A stretch of DNA of 64,000 nucleotides from CAYMZZ01 sp964395095 (GCA_964395095.1 CAYMZZ010000013.1:62001-126000), one strand, 5' to 3'. Counted from the stretch's first letter, positions 53,252 to 62,367 are shown. Numbers and translations are program-made. Notes: generated by a model from the sequence alone, not told the origin.

Positions 53252-53348
53252 GAAAGGGTAAAATTATAAGCCCACCTCCCGAAGGGAGGTTGTGTGGGTA
53301 GAAAGGGTAAAATTATAAGTTCACCTCCCGAAGGGAGGTCGTGTGAAT
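53252..53348 (+). repeat. Tandem pair of 49-bp units, each with a hairpin
   Basis: Units start at 53252 and 53301. Each has AGAAAGGGTAAAATTATAAG, then ACCTCCC-GAA-GGGAGGT (53275-53291 and 53324-53340), a 5-base bulge and an outer 3-bp helix. The outer helix is CCC/GGG in unit 1 and TTC/GAA in unit 2, so two base pairs changed on both sides and pairing is kept. Confidence 0.75.
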
Positions 53349-53407
53349 GTCGGCACCGATATCCTGTAAGTGACCTTTAATAACTGTTCGGCATATATAT
53401 GAAAAAA

Positions 53408-53549
53408 AATCTGCGCAAATCTGCGGGAAAATCTGCGCAAATCTGCGGGAAATAATTCAGCACTTTAAACAGCCTTAGAGTTCAGGAGATTTTCCCGCAG
53501 ATTTGCGCAGATGGAGAAGGCAAAGAAATATTGCTAACCGCAATATTTA
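53408..53549. repeat. ATCTGCG palindromic element, copy E (full, with tail hairpin)
   Basis: Left arm 53408-53452 consists of ATCTGCGCAA and ATCTGCGGGAAA units; right arm 53490-53512 is TTTTCCCGCAGATTTGCGCA and onward. The loop holds GCACTTTAAA at 53460-53469. A small hairpin AAATATTGC-TAACC-GCAATATTT follows, as in copy B. No gene is supported in 53047-53613. Confidence 0.75.
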
Positions 53550-53560
53550 TGACCAGAAAA

Positions 53561-53622
53561 CCCCTTAAACCCTAAACCCTAAACCTAAAACTTAAAACTT
53601 ACAACTTCCCTACTCACGTAAC
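53561..53622 (-). repeat. Stop-rich tract at the 3' end of the DeoR gene
   Basis: Read on the minus strand the tract begins at the TGA stop of the DeoR gene (GTGAGTAGGGAAGTTGTAAG) and continues through AAGTTTTAGG and GGGTTTAGGG units. It is in sense orientation for that gene and faces the tract at 53030-53118 across the spacer. Confidence 0.75.
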
Positions 53623-54378
53623 CACCACCCTCACTCCCGTCTTTTCAATTTTCGCCACCGTATCCCTGCTCACTTCACTATCCGTGATGATATAATCTAC
53701 CTGGTCGAGATTGCAGATCTTACCCAGTCCGCGGCGGTCGAATTTGGAACTGTCGGCCAGCACTACCACAGTTTGCGCGAGGTTGATCATTTTCTGGTTG
53801 AGGCTCGATTCCTGGATATTGGTGATGCTGAGTCCGTGTTCCAGGTCGATGCCGTCAACACCCAGAAAGAGAACGCCGCAGGAAAGTTCATCAAGAGTTT
53901 TTTCGGCAAAGGAGCCGGCGGCCGAGGAGGAGCTTTGGTGCACCAGCCCGCCCAGTTGCAGCACTTCCACATTGGGGCGGTTGCAAAGTTCCAGCGATAC
54001 TTTCAGGGCGGGTGTAATAACGACGATTCTTTTTTCCGGGTGCAGTTGCCGGGCCAGTTCAAATACGGTGGTGCCGGAGCCGATGATGATGGAATCGTTT
54101 TGCCCGATCAGGCCCAGGGCTGCTTTGGCTATTTTTTTCTTCTCTTCCGATTTAATGAATTCCTTTTCATTAATCGGCCTTTCAATGGCATAGGGGTTAT
54201 TCATAGACCCGCCACCCCGCGTTCGGTAGAGCAATTTCTTCTCTTCCAGCAGTTTAAGGTCTTTGCGGATGGTAACGCCGCTCACTTTCATTTCTTCGAT
54301 CAGTTGGGGAATGCTCACTTTTCCTTTCTCCCGCAACTTCTTCAAAATGAATTGATGCCGTTCAGTTATGGTTTTCAT
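53614..54378 (-). CDS. DeoR/GlpR family transcriptional regulator
   Basis: A sugar-phosphate-responsive repressor of 254 residues when started at the ATG 54378; the frame opens 7 codons earlier at a TTG that lies within the likely promoter. The N-terminal DeoR HTH is visible (HQFILKKLREKGKVSIPQLI then VSGVTIRKDLKLLEEKKLL, about 6-55) and the C-terminal ISOCOT-type sensor has IGSGTTVFELARQL and the VFLGVDGIDLEHGLSI segment. It is divergent from a SusC gene and presumably controls that locus, which suggests that the inducer is a phosphorylated sugar or polyol made from the imported compound. Confidence 0.92.
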   Translation of the reverse strand: MKTITERHQFILKKLREKGKVSIPQLIEEMKVSGVTIRKDLKLLEEKKLLYRTRGGGSMNNPYAIERPINEKEFIKSEEKKKIAKAALGLIGQNDSIIIGSGTTVFELARQLHPEKRIVVITPALKVSLELCNRPNVEVLQLGGLVHQSSSSAAGSFAEKTLDELSCGVLFLGVDGIDLEHGLSITNIQESSLNQKMINLAQTVVVLADSSKFDRRGLGKICNLDQVDYIITDSEVSRDTVAKIEKTGVRVVVT

Positions 54379-54779
54379 ACCGATTCTATTCTGTATCAAA
54401 ATTGAAACTATTTATTAATATTTAAAATCCCTTGCGAATTCTTCACTTTTTGGTAAAATGGGGCGAACTTGTCCGGGTCGGAAATCCTTACAAAAACTTT
54501 CTTTTACTTTTATTTTGTTAATTAAATTTAAATTTCCTTACATTTGGTTTCATTACACCGGGCGATCTTTGCACAAGATCGTTAAAAAATACAGATTCCG
54601 GTAGCGATTGCTCTTTTCTTCTGGCCATTTTCCTAATGATTTGTTCACTGACGGGTAATAATTTGTTTAAATACGGATCATTTCTTTGCATTCGGCAGTA
54701 TTGAATTAATCATTTTGAAAGAAAGTTTAACCAACTGATGCCGGTAGAAAATTAGTACGTATTAAAAAACTAAGCTGTT
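54379..54779. promoter_or_regulatory. Divergent control region, DeoR gene and third Sus locus
   Basis: 400 bp without a gene. For the minus strand, CAATTTTG (complement of 54397-54404) with TTTT 19 bp upstream is a plausible promoter. For the plus strand, TTTG at 54685-54688 and TCATTTTG at 54710-54717 (N21, one mismatch) could serve the SusC gene with a leader of about 55 bases. A perfect inverted repeat CGATCTT-TGCAC-AAGATCG at 54563-54581 is a candidate operator or hairpin. All three are position-based inferences. Confidence 0.4.
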
Positions 54780-57700
54780 ATGGAAAAAACACTGCGCTTT
54801 GCCAAAGAAAAAGTATCCATGCGGCCGGTCTATGCCAGGCTTCTCTGCCTGCTCGCCCTATGGATCGGTCTCGGAGCTGCGCCCCTTCACGCGCAAAATG
54901 GCTCCTCCAACATCACCATCCGCGGTACGGTTACCGGCGATGATGACCAGCCCCTCCCTGGCGTAAACGTGCGCCATAAGGAAGGAACCGCCAGTACCCA
55001 AACCGATGAAAAGGGTACCTATGCGCTCAGCCTCCCTGGTTCCGGCACCCTGGTCTTCACCTTTGTGGGCCATAAATCTGAAGAGCGCTATGTAGAAAGT
55101 GATGGCCGCATTGACCTTCGCCTGGATGGCGAGATCCGCAGCCTCGAGGAAGTGGTAGCCATCGGCTATGGCGTGGCCAAGAAAAAAGACCTCACGGGTT
55201 CCATCTCCACCGTAAGTGGCGAGGAAGTGGCCGACCGTAATATGACCCAGGTATCGCAGGCCCTCCAGGGGTCCATGCCCGGATTAATCGTTACCCGCTC
55301 CAGCACTGCTCCGGGAGCCGGTGCTTCCATTCTCATTCGTGGAGTAACCACCATCGGCAACAGCACTCCTTTATATATAGTAGATGGTGTGCCGGTGGGC
55401 AATATCGATGATGTTAATGCCGACGATATTGCCGATATCTCGGTGCTGAAAGACGCCGCATCCGCCTCCATCTATGGAGCCCGCGCCGCTGCCGGTGTAA
55501 TCCTCATTACTACCAAACGCCCCCGTCTGGGCCAGCAAAGCTTCCAGTACACGGGCACTTATGGTTTTGAAAAACCCACCGCCTTCCCCGATATGGTGGG
55601 CACCAGGCGCTACCTCGAAATGATGAACGAGTGGACCTGGAATGATGCCGGCAACAACCCCGGCGGCGAGTACGCACTGTTTACCCAGGACGATGTGGAG
55701 AACTGGATCGAATACAGCAAAACCAACCCCAATCAGTACCCCAATACCGACTGGATGGGTCTGCTGCTCAACAATACCGCGCCCCGTCATAGCCATTATA
55801 TCAGCTTTTCATCAGGCTCCGATAAAATGCGCACCATGGCTTCCATCAACTATGAAAAAATTGATGCCCTCTACGACCGTCGCAGTTATGAAAGAGTGAT
55901 CGCGCGGATGAATAACAGCTTTACTATCAACAAGCATTTGTCTGCCCATGTAGATATGGCCTATAATTATTCGCTGTCGGAGGCACCAACGCTGAATCCC
56001 ATCTGGGATGCGCAGCGTTTTGCTCCCATCTATGCCGCCACCTGGGCCGATGGCCGTATTGCCGACGGAAAAAATGGTTCCAATGCCTATGCCGAAATGA
56101 AATATGGCGGATTCAACAACGACTGGCGCAATAAGTTCTATGGCCGCGTGGCGCTCGAGTTCAAACCCGTGGATGGACTTACCATCACTGGTGTGTTCTC
56201 GCCGCAGTTTGCCATGAGCAAAACAAAAACATTTACCAAGCAGATCCGCATCTATACGGCGGATGACCCCACGGTGTTCTCCACTTTCGTGGCAGGTCAC
56301 CAGGCTACCAACCTGAGCGAAGGGCGCAACGATTCGAAAAATTTCACCAAGCAGTTGCTGGCCAACTATACCAAAAAATGGAATAAGCATCGCTTTAATG
56401 CCCTCGCTGGTTATGAGGATTACTATTCTTTTAACGAAGGCCTTGGCGCAAGAGCGAATAATTATACACTTTCTAATTTCCCTTATCTTGATTTGGGTCC
56501 GCTCGATTTCATGCTCAATTCGGGCTCGGCCAGCGAAACCGCCTACCGCTCTTATTTTGGTCGACTGATGTATGATTTCGATAATCGCTATTTCATCCAG
56601 GCCAACCTTCGTCATGATGGTTCCTCCCGTTTCCATCCCGATTATCGCTGGGGCAGCTTCCCCTCCATTTCGGCAGGCTGGGTGATTTCGGAAGAAAACT
56701 TCATGCAGAATAATCGCATTTTCTCGCACCTGAAGCTGCGCGGATCCTGGGGGCAACTGGGCAACGAGCGCATTGGTAATTATCCTTACCAGTCCTCCAT
56801 CGGTTATTCCAATACACTATTTTACCAGGGTGGCAATCCCGTATCGGCAATCACTGCCGCCCAGTTTTATTATGCTATTCGCGACATCACCTGGGAAATC
56901 ACCGAAACCAGCAATATTGGCGTGGATATGAATTTCCTGAACAATCGCCTTTCTGTATCGGCTGATCTGTATCGCAAGAAAACCCGCGACATGCTGCTGG
57001 AGCTGGAAATTCCTGATTATATGGGATTCGAAAACCCTAATCAGAATACCGGTAATATGTATACCAATGGATGGGATCTGCAAGTGGGATGGCGCGATCG
57101 CTCCCGCGAGTTCAAGTATTCCGTGCTGGTGAACCTTTCCGATTCACGTACCCGCATGGGCAACCTCGGTGGTATCGTGCTCGATGGCGCCACCATCATC
57201 CGCGAGGGTAGTGAGTTCAACGAATGGTATGGCTATGTGTCCGACGGCATCTTCCAGACACAGGACGAAGTGAATAATTCACCCAAACTCTACAATGGCG
57301 TGAAACCCGGCGATATCCGCTACCGTGATATCAGTGGTCCCGATGGAGTACCGGATGGAAAAATTACACCCGACTACGACCGTGTGCAACTGGGAGGCTC
57401 ACTTCCCCGTATGCTGTTTAGCGGCCAGGTAAATATGGAGTATAAGGGATTTGATTTCTCGCTGGTATTCCAGGGCGTGGGTCGCCAACAATCGCGTCTT
57501 ACCTCGCAAATGGTGATGCCCTTCCATAGTGGCTGGACCAATGCGCCCGCCATCATCGATGGCAAGTACTGGAGTGTTTACAACGATGAAAAGCAGAACC
57601 AGGAGGCGAAGTATCCCCGACTTTCGTATACAGCCCAGGAAAACAACAACTATGTGAACTCTGATTTCTGGCTGATCGATGGATCTTATTTCCGATTGAA

Positions 57701-57890
57701 GAACCTGATGATCGGTTATACTTTACCACAGAAATGGGTGCGCCGGGCCAGGCTGCAGCAGGTACGTTTGTTTGCCTCCGGTTCCGACCTGTTCTCCATC
57801 GATAAGCTGCCCAGAGGATGGGATCCTGAAGCCAACTACAGCACTTATATCACCAGCGCCTACAATTTTGGCGTATCCATCAAATTCTAA
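54780..57890 (+). CDS. SusC/RagA TonB-dependent transporter, third locus
   Basis: Outer-membrane importer of 1036 residues. A long basic N-terminus precedes the hydrophobic signal (LLCLLALWIGLGAAPLHAQ). Then come a carboxypeptidase-like domain (ITIRGTVTGDDDQPLPGVNV), TonB-box region LEEVVAIGYGVAKKKDLTGS, plug (SILIRGVTTIGNSTPLYIVD and DDIADISVLKDAASASIYGA) and barrel ending YNFGVSIKF. No STN domain, which agrees with regulation by the divergent DeoR protein. It is followed by susD after 9 bases. The substrate cannot be told from this protein. Confidence 0.94.
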   Translation: MEKTLRFAKEKVSMRPVYARLLCLLALWIGLGAAPLHAQNGSSNITIRGTVTGDDDQPLPGVNVRHKEGTASTQTDEKGTYALSLPGSGTLVFTFVGHKSEERYVESDGRIDLRLDGEIRSLEEVVAIGYGVAKKKDLTGSISTVSGEEVADRNMTQVSQALQGSMPGLIVTRSSTAPGAGASILIRGVTTIGNSTPLYIVDGVPVGNIDDVNADDIADISVLKDAASASIYGARAAAGVILITTKRPRLGQQSFQYTGTYGFEKPTAFPDMVGTRRYLEMMNEWTWNDAGNNPGGEYALFTQDDVENWIEYSKTNPNQYPNTDWMGLLLNNTAPRHSHYISFSSGSDKMRTMASINYEKIDALYDRRSYERVIARMNNSFTINKHLSAHVDMAYNYSLSEAPTLNPIWDAQRFAPIYAATWADGRIADGKNGSNAYAEMKYGGFNNDWRNKFYGRVALEFKPVDGLTITGVFSPQFAMSKTKTFTKQIRIYTADDPTVFSTFVAGHQATNLSEGRNDSKNFTKQLLANYTKKWNKHRFNALAGYEDYYSFNEGLGARANNYTLSNFPYLDLGPLDFMLNSGSASETAYRSYFGRLMYDFDNRYFIQANLRHDGSSRFHPDYRWGSFPSISAGWVISEENFMQNNRIFSHLKLRGSWGQLGNERIGNYPYQSSIGYSNTLFYQGGNPVSAITAAQFYYAIRDITWEITETSNIGVDMNFLNNRLSVSADLYRKKTRDMLLELEIPDYMGFENPNQNTGNMYTNGWDLQVGWRDRSREFKYSVLVNLSDSRTRMGNLGGIVLDGATIIREGSEFNEWYGYVSDGIFQTQDEVNNSPKLYNGVKPGDIRYRDISGPDGVPDGKITPDYDRVQLGGSLPRMLFSGQVNMEYKGFDFSLVFQGVGRQQSRLTSQMVMPFHSGWTNAPAIIDGKYWSVYNDEKQNQEAKYPRLSYTAQENNNYVNSDFWLIDGSYFRLKNLMIGYTLPQKWVRRARLQQVRLFASGSDLFSIDKLPRGWDPEANYSTYITSAYNFGVSIKF

Positions 57891-57899
57891 TCTACGATC

Positions 57900-59594
57900 A
57901 TGAAAAAGATATTTTATTTTCTGGCAGCCGGGATCCTGTTAGGCTCCTGCACCAAATTGGATCTCAATCCGCTTTCGGAAGGTTCCAGTGAAAACTGGTA
58001 TTCCGATGAAACCGAGATTGCGCTCTCTCTCAACGATCTGTACAGAACCTATCTCTGGAGCCTGGAGCTGAACCTGGAAACCGAGCGTATGACCGACAAC
58101 TGGACACAACGCCAGGCCGTGCATGCCTTCGCCGCCGGTTCCATCACCAGTGAGTGGAGTATGGCCGAAGATGTGTGGCTGAGCACGTACAAGGGAATTA
58201 CCCGGGCCAATACCATCCTGACAAGTCTTGACAATGCTGTTGGCAACATCTCCGAGATTAAATTGAAACAGTTTGAGGGTGAAGCCCGCTTTATGCGCGC
58301 CGCTTTATATGGCCGCCTCATCTTCCTGTACGGCGATGTGCCTTTCTATACCGACTATATCAGCATCGATGATGCTTTTGAACTGGGTCGCACTGATAAA
58401 AATGTGATCAAGCAACAGGTATATGAGGATTTTGATATAGCTATTGCGAATCTTCCGGTAAGCTATAGCGGCAACGACTTGCAGCGTGTTACCAAGGGCG
58501 CGGCTTATGCCTTCAAGGCCCGCACCGCGCTGTATATGGGCGACTGGGCCCTGGCCCGCGATGCGGCCAAAGCCTGTATAGACCTCGGCGTGTACACCCT
58601 GCATCCGGATTTTGCGGATTATTTTCTTTCCAAAACCCGCAATTCACCCGAAACCATTTTCGCACTGCCCCAATCCCTGGCCCTGAACCAGTTTTGGGCT
58701 ACTACCAATTTCTATCCCCGCACTCATGGAGGTAATGCCGTGGCCGTTCCTTCCTGGGAACTGTTCGCAGCATTTCCCTGTACGGATGGATTGCCCATTG
58801 ATGAGTCACCGCTCTATGATCCGCGCAATCCTTTTGAGAACCGCGACCCTCGCTGTGCAGAAACTTTTGTGGCCTTCAATTCTGTTTTCATCGGTATCGA
58901 ATACGATCCCAATCCTTATACCACCAAGGTGATGAATTATAATACCGGTCAGCTCATCAATAACCGTGCTGCCCGCACCGTGGATCAGTTTGCCTCCTAC
59001 AATGGCATGGCGCTGAAAAAAGGGGTGGATGAAGAATGGGTAGACGATAAGCGTTCGGATTTTGATATCAAGATCATGCGCTATGCCGATGTATTGTTGA
59101 TGTACGCAGAAGCCAAGATCGAACTGAATGAAATTGATCAGTCGGTTCGCGACGCCATCAACCGGGTACGTGCAAGGGCCTATAAGGTAGCATATACGAA
59201 TACCGGCGCTTATCCCGCTGTTACCGCTGATACACAATCCGATCTGCGCCGTATTGTTCGCAATGAGCGCCGTATTGAGCTGGCCTGGGAAAATCGTCGC
59301 TACGATGATATCGTTCGCTGGCGCATCGCGGAGAAAGTACTCACCAAACCCGTTTATGGCATGCTGGATCCCAACGATCTGAAAGCACAGGTGGTGGATC
59401 AGGGTCTGTGGTTCTTTCCCAGTGTAACGGAAATAGATGAAGACTGGCTGCCCGATTTTGGCCCTATGCACGCCACCGGTCTCATTAAAATACTCGTGGC
59501 TCGCGATTTCGACGCTACCCGTCAATACCTTTGGCCCATACCTTCGAAGGAAATTATCATCAACGACAACCTGGTTCAAAACCCCGGTTATTAG
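57900..59594 (+). CDS. SusD/RagB surface nutrient-binding lipoprotein, third locus
   Basis: Partner of the SusC at 54780. It has 564 residues, a lipobox at LLGSCTKLDLNP (Cys near residue 17), helices around EARFMRAALYGRLIFLYGDV and IMRYADVLLMYAEAKIELNE, the signature RNERRIELAWENRRYDDIVR, and the usual ending of a family member, LWPIPSKEIIINDNLVQNPG. A strong hairpin follows the stop codon. Confidence 0.94.
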   Translation: MKKIFYFLAAGILLGSCTKLDLNPLSEGSSENWYSDETEIALSLNDLYRTYLWSLELNLETERMTDNWTQRQAVHAFAAGSITSEWSMAEDVWLSTYKGITRANTILTSLDNAVGNISEIKLKQFEGEARFMRAALYGRLIFLYGDVPFYTDYISIDDAFELGRTDKNVIKQQVYEDFDIAIANLPVSYSGNDLQRVTKGAAYAFKARTALYMGDWALARDAAKACIDLGVYTLHPDFADYFLSKTRNSPETIFALPQSLALNQFWATTNFYPRTHGGNAVAVPSWELFAAFPCTDGLPIDESPLYDPRNPFENRDPRCAETFVAFNSVFIGIEYDPNPYTTKVMNYNTGQLINNRAARTVDQFASYNGMALKKGVDEEWVDDKRSDFDIKIMRYADVLLMYAEAKIELNEIDQSVRDAINRVRARAYKVAYTNTGAYPAVTADTQSDLRRIVRNERRIELAWENRRYDDIVRWRIAEKVLTKPVYGMLDPNDLKAQVVDQGLWFFPSVTEIDEDWLPDFGPMHATGLIKILVARDFDATRQYLWPIPSKEIIINDNLVQNPGY

Positions 59595-59602
59595 TAACCT
59601 GC

Positions 59603-59634
59603 AAACTGGCAGGGTTGTATGACCCTGCCAGTTT
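59603..59634 (+). terminator. Terminator after susD of the third locus
   Basis: AAACTGGCAGGGT and ACCCTGCCAGTTT form a perfect 13-bp stem around TGTATG, followed by TATTTC. It separates susCD from the downstream genes, which have no recognisable promoter of their own, so partial read-through is likely. Confidence 0.75.
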
Positions 59635-59647
59635 ATTTCAATACTGA

Positions 59648-60925
59648 ATGATTGCGACCCAACCCATAAAACCCAAATGGCTCACGGCGGAGAAAAGACG
59701 ATGGCTGATTATCGCCGTTATCTTCCTCGCCATTGTATTCAATTATGTAGACCGGCAAATTGTGTCGGTGCTGAAACCTGTCCTGAAATCGGAGTTTGCA
59801 TTGAATGATGAAGGCTATGCTTTTATCGTCAACCTCTTCACCATCTGTTATGCTGTGATGTATCCTGTTACGGGATGGATGGTCGACAAATGGGGTGCCA
59901 GGCTGGTGATGTTCTGGGGCATTATTACCTGGTCGCTTGCCTGCATAGGCGGCGGGCTGGCCCGCACATTCGGACAATTTGGTTTTTTTCGCGGTCTGCT
60001 CGGTGCAGCCGAACCCACCAATTTTCCGGCGCAGCTCAAGGTGGTCACGATCTGGTTTCCGGGTAAGCTGCGTGCCACGGCCAACAGTCTTTGCGTGGCG
60101 GGTAGTTCCATTGGAGCCATCCTCGCGCCACCCGTTATTGCCTGGCTGGCGATTACCTATAGCTGGCAAACGGCCTTTATTGTGATGGGTGCTATTGGTT
60201 TGCTGATAGCAGTACTATGGCGCCTCGTTTATCGCGATCCGCCTCCGCATATTCTGAAAGAAGCTACGGAAACGGCCGTGGTTGGCGAAGCTGAATCATT
60301 TAGCTGGTCGCAACTCTGGCGCACACGCAGTTTGTGGGGCGTGTTGCTGATTCGTTTTGTGAGCGACCCGGTCTGGTATTTCTGTTTGTTTTGGTTACCG
60401 GGTTACCTGCAGGAAGAATCGGGCCTGAGCCTCGCGCAGGTGGGCATGTTTGGATGGATACCTTTCTTATTTGCCGACCTGGGGGCTATCGGTACTTCCG
60501 CCTGGTCTGATAAGCTGGTGCGCAAAGGATACACACCGCTGCGTGCAAGAAAAATTATGTTGACCTCCGTGGCTTTTCTGGCGCCGCTTTGTGTGCTTAC
60601 CCCTTATCTCAATAGCGCCTGGCTCACTTTGCTGGTATTTAGTATTGTGGCCATCGCCTGCCTGAGCTGGTTATTTACTGTGAGTGTGGTGGTAGCCGAA
60701 GCATTCCCTGTTAAAAATGTGGCCAGTGTATTGGGTATTGCGGGGGGATTTGGCGCACTGGGGGCTGTATTGTTCAATTATTTCGTGGGTCAGTTTATGG
60801 GTACCCTGGGCGCGGAGAAAATATTTATCGCCATGGCCTTTCTGCATCCCATCGCGGTATTGATACTCTGGACCATGATACGTCCGGAAAGACCGCCTGC
60901 AAAGCCTAAAATTTTAGAAAATTAA
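59648..60925 (+). CDS. MFS permease, anion:cation symporter (ExuT-like) type
   Basis: Inner-membrane transporter of 425 residues with about 12 hydrophobic helices. The N-terminal IFLAIVFNYVDRQIVSVLKP, the loop GWMVDKWGARLVMFWG and AAEPTNFPAQLKVVTIWFPG are characteristic of hexuronate/sugar-acid transporters. A sugar acid or related organic anion is the likely cargo. It is followed 11 bases later by a FAD oxidoreductase gene that may act on the imported compound. Confidence 0.87.
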   Translation: MIATQPIKPKWLTAEKRRWLIIAVIFLAIVFNYVDRQIVSVLKPVLKSEFALNDEGYAFIVNLFTICYAVMYPVTGWMVDKWGARLVMFWGIITWSLACIGGGLARTFGQFGFFRGLLGAAEPTNFPAQLKVVTIWFPGKLRATANSLCVAGSSIGAILAPPVIAWLAITYSWQTAFIVMGAIGLLIAVLWRLVYRDPPPHILKEATETAVVGEAESFSWSQLWRTRSLWGVLLIRFVSDPVWYFCLFWLPGYLQEESGLSLAQVGMFGWIPFLFADLGAIGTSAWSDKLVRKGYTPLRARKIMLTSVAFLAPLCVLTPYLNSAWLTLLVFSIVAIACLSWLFTVSVVVAEAFPVKNVASVLGIAGGFGALGAVLFNYFVGQFMGTLGAEKIFIAMAFLHPIAVLILWTMIRPERPPAKPKILEN

Positions 60926-60936
60926 TCTATAGCAAG

Positions 60937-62340
60937 ATGAGTAATCAATGGAAGAAAATGATTCAGGAGCCCGCCCGCGAAATACCCGTACGTCGCGAAG
61001 TGGATGTATTGGTTGTAGGTGGTGGCCCTTCGGGCATCATGGCCGCGCTGGCCGCGGTGGAAGATGGATTGAAGGTAATGCTGATCGAAAGCAGGAGCTT
61101 TGTCGGCGGCAACATGACCATCGGTTTGCCCATCCTGGGTTTCCTGGGTCAGAAGGGTAACCAGATCATCAAGGGATTGCCCCAGAAGCTGATCGATCGC
61201 CTCAAAGCCGCGGAGGCTTCGAGCGAACACCGGCCCTGTCCCCTCCACATGAGCCTGACCCTGGTAGAACCCGAAGCCGTTAAGACCGTAGGCCTGCAAA
61301 TGCTGGTGGAAGCGGGAGTGGAAGTGCTGTTCTATGTTTTCTGCGCCGGCGTGGTAAAGGATGGCGATGAGCTGAAAGGCGTGATTATCGAAAGCAAAGC
61401 GGGACGCGAAGTGTTGTTGGCCAAAACAATCATCGATTGCAGTGGCGATGCCGATGTGGCTTTCCGCGCCGGTGTGCCCTGCGAGTTTGGGAATGAAGAA
61501 GGCGGCGTGCAACCTCCCACGCTTATGTTTTGCCTCGGTGGAGTGGATACCGAAAAGCTCCGCCTGAGCATTGCGGAAGAGCCCCGAACTTATTTAACGG
61601 ATTTTATTCCTTCGGAATATTTTGGGCAGAACAACCAGTTTGTACTGGTAGGTATGCGCAACCTGATCAAGAAAGCGCAGGAGGCAGGGCTTCGCCTCGC
61701 CACAGAGCGCACTATCCTCATCACAGGTTTGCGTAAGGGTGAGGTATGGGTGAATATGACCCGTATCAATGGTGTAAACGGTACGGATCCCGCCAGCCTC
61801 AGCTTTGGCGAAATAGATGGCCGCGATCAGATCCGCGATATACAACGTTACCTGATAGAGTATGTGCCGGGATTTGAGCAGGCCTATTTCCTCCGCACCG
61901 CGCCCTTTCTCGGTATTCGGGAAACCAGGCGAATTGTTGGCCACTACACCATGACCCGCGAAGACATCATGGCCTGTCAGCATTTCGACGATGCCATAGC
62001 CGTGGCCAGCTACCCCCTCGATATCCACCATCCGCAGGGTGGGGGATGCACCCTCGAATGGTGCGGCGACTGCTATGATATTCCTTACCGCTCCCTGGTG
62101 CCACAAAAAATTAAAAACCTGCTGGTGGCCGGACGCAGCATTTCCACTACGCACGAAGCCATGTCGGCCATCCGCGTAATGGCCCCCTGTATGGCCATGG
62201 GAGAAGCAGCCGGTCGTGCCGCACGTATTGCCCTCCGCGATGGCGTACAACCCGCCGACGTGGATGTGAGAAAAGTACAGAAGGAACTACTCGAAAAAGG
62301 CGCTTACCTGCGTAAACCCGTTGAAGAAAAAGTGTATTAA
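60937..62340 (+). CDS. FAD-dependent oxidoreductase (PF12831-type)
   Basis: A 467-residue flavoprotein without signal peptide. The FAD-binding Rossmann motif is VLVVGGGPSGIMAALAAVED (residues 25-44), followed by the ribose-binding acidic residue in MLIESRSFVGGNMT. IIDCSGDADVAFRAGVP and LLVAGRSISTTHEAMSAIRV are the conserved second FAD contacts. Cys-x-Asp-Cys (WCGDCYDIPY, near residue 370) is notable. These enzymes are found in Bacteroidota catabolic loci, but their substrates are mostly unproven; oxidation of a sugar, polyol or sugar acid is plausible here. Confidence 0.85.
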   Translation: MSNQWKKMIQEPAREIPVRREVDVLVVGGGPSGIMAALAAVEDGLKVMLIESRSFVGGNMTIGLPILGFLGQKGNQIIKGLPQKLIDRLKAAEASSEHRPCPLHMSLTLVEPEAVKTVGLQMLVEAGVEVLFYVFCAGVVKDGDELKGVIIESKAGREVLLAKTIIDCSGDADVAFRAGVPCEFGNEEGGVQPPTLMFCLGGVDTEKLRLSIAEEPRTYLTDFIPSEYFGQNNQFVLVGMRNLIKKAQEAGLRLATERTILITGLRKGEVWVNMTRINGVNGTDPASLSFGEIDGRDQIRDIQRYLIEYVPGFEQAYFLRTAPFLGIRETRRIVGHYTMTREDIMACQHFDDAIAVASYPLDIHHPQGGGCTLEWCGDCYDIPYRSLVPQKIKNLLVAGRSISTTHEAMSAIRVMAPCMAMGEAAGRAARIALRDGVQPADVDVRKVQKELLEKGAYLRKPVEEKVY

Positions 62341-62367
62341 AATCTCATCGAAAATAATTGCTCTGTT

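Noticed and set aside
53711..54193. Plus-strand open frame opposite the DeoR gene
   Set aside because: The minus strand encodes a complete DeoR protein; the plus frame is antisense shadow.
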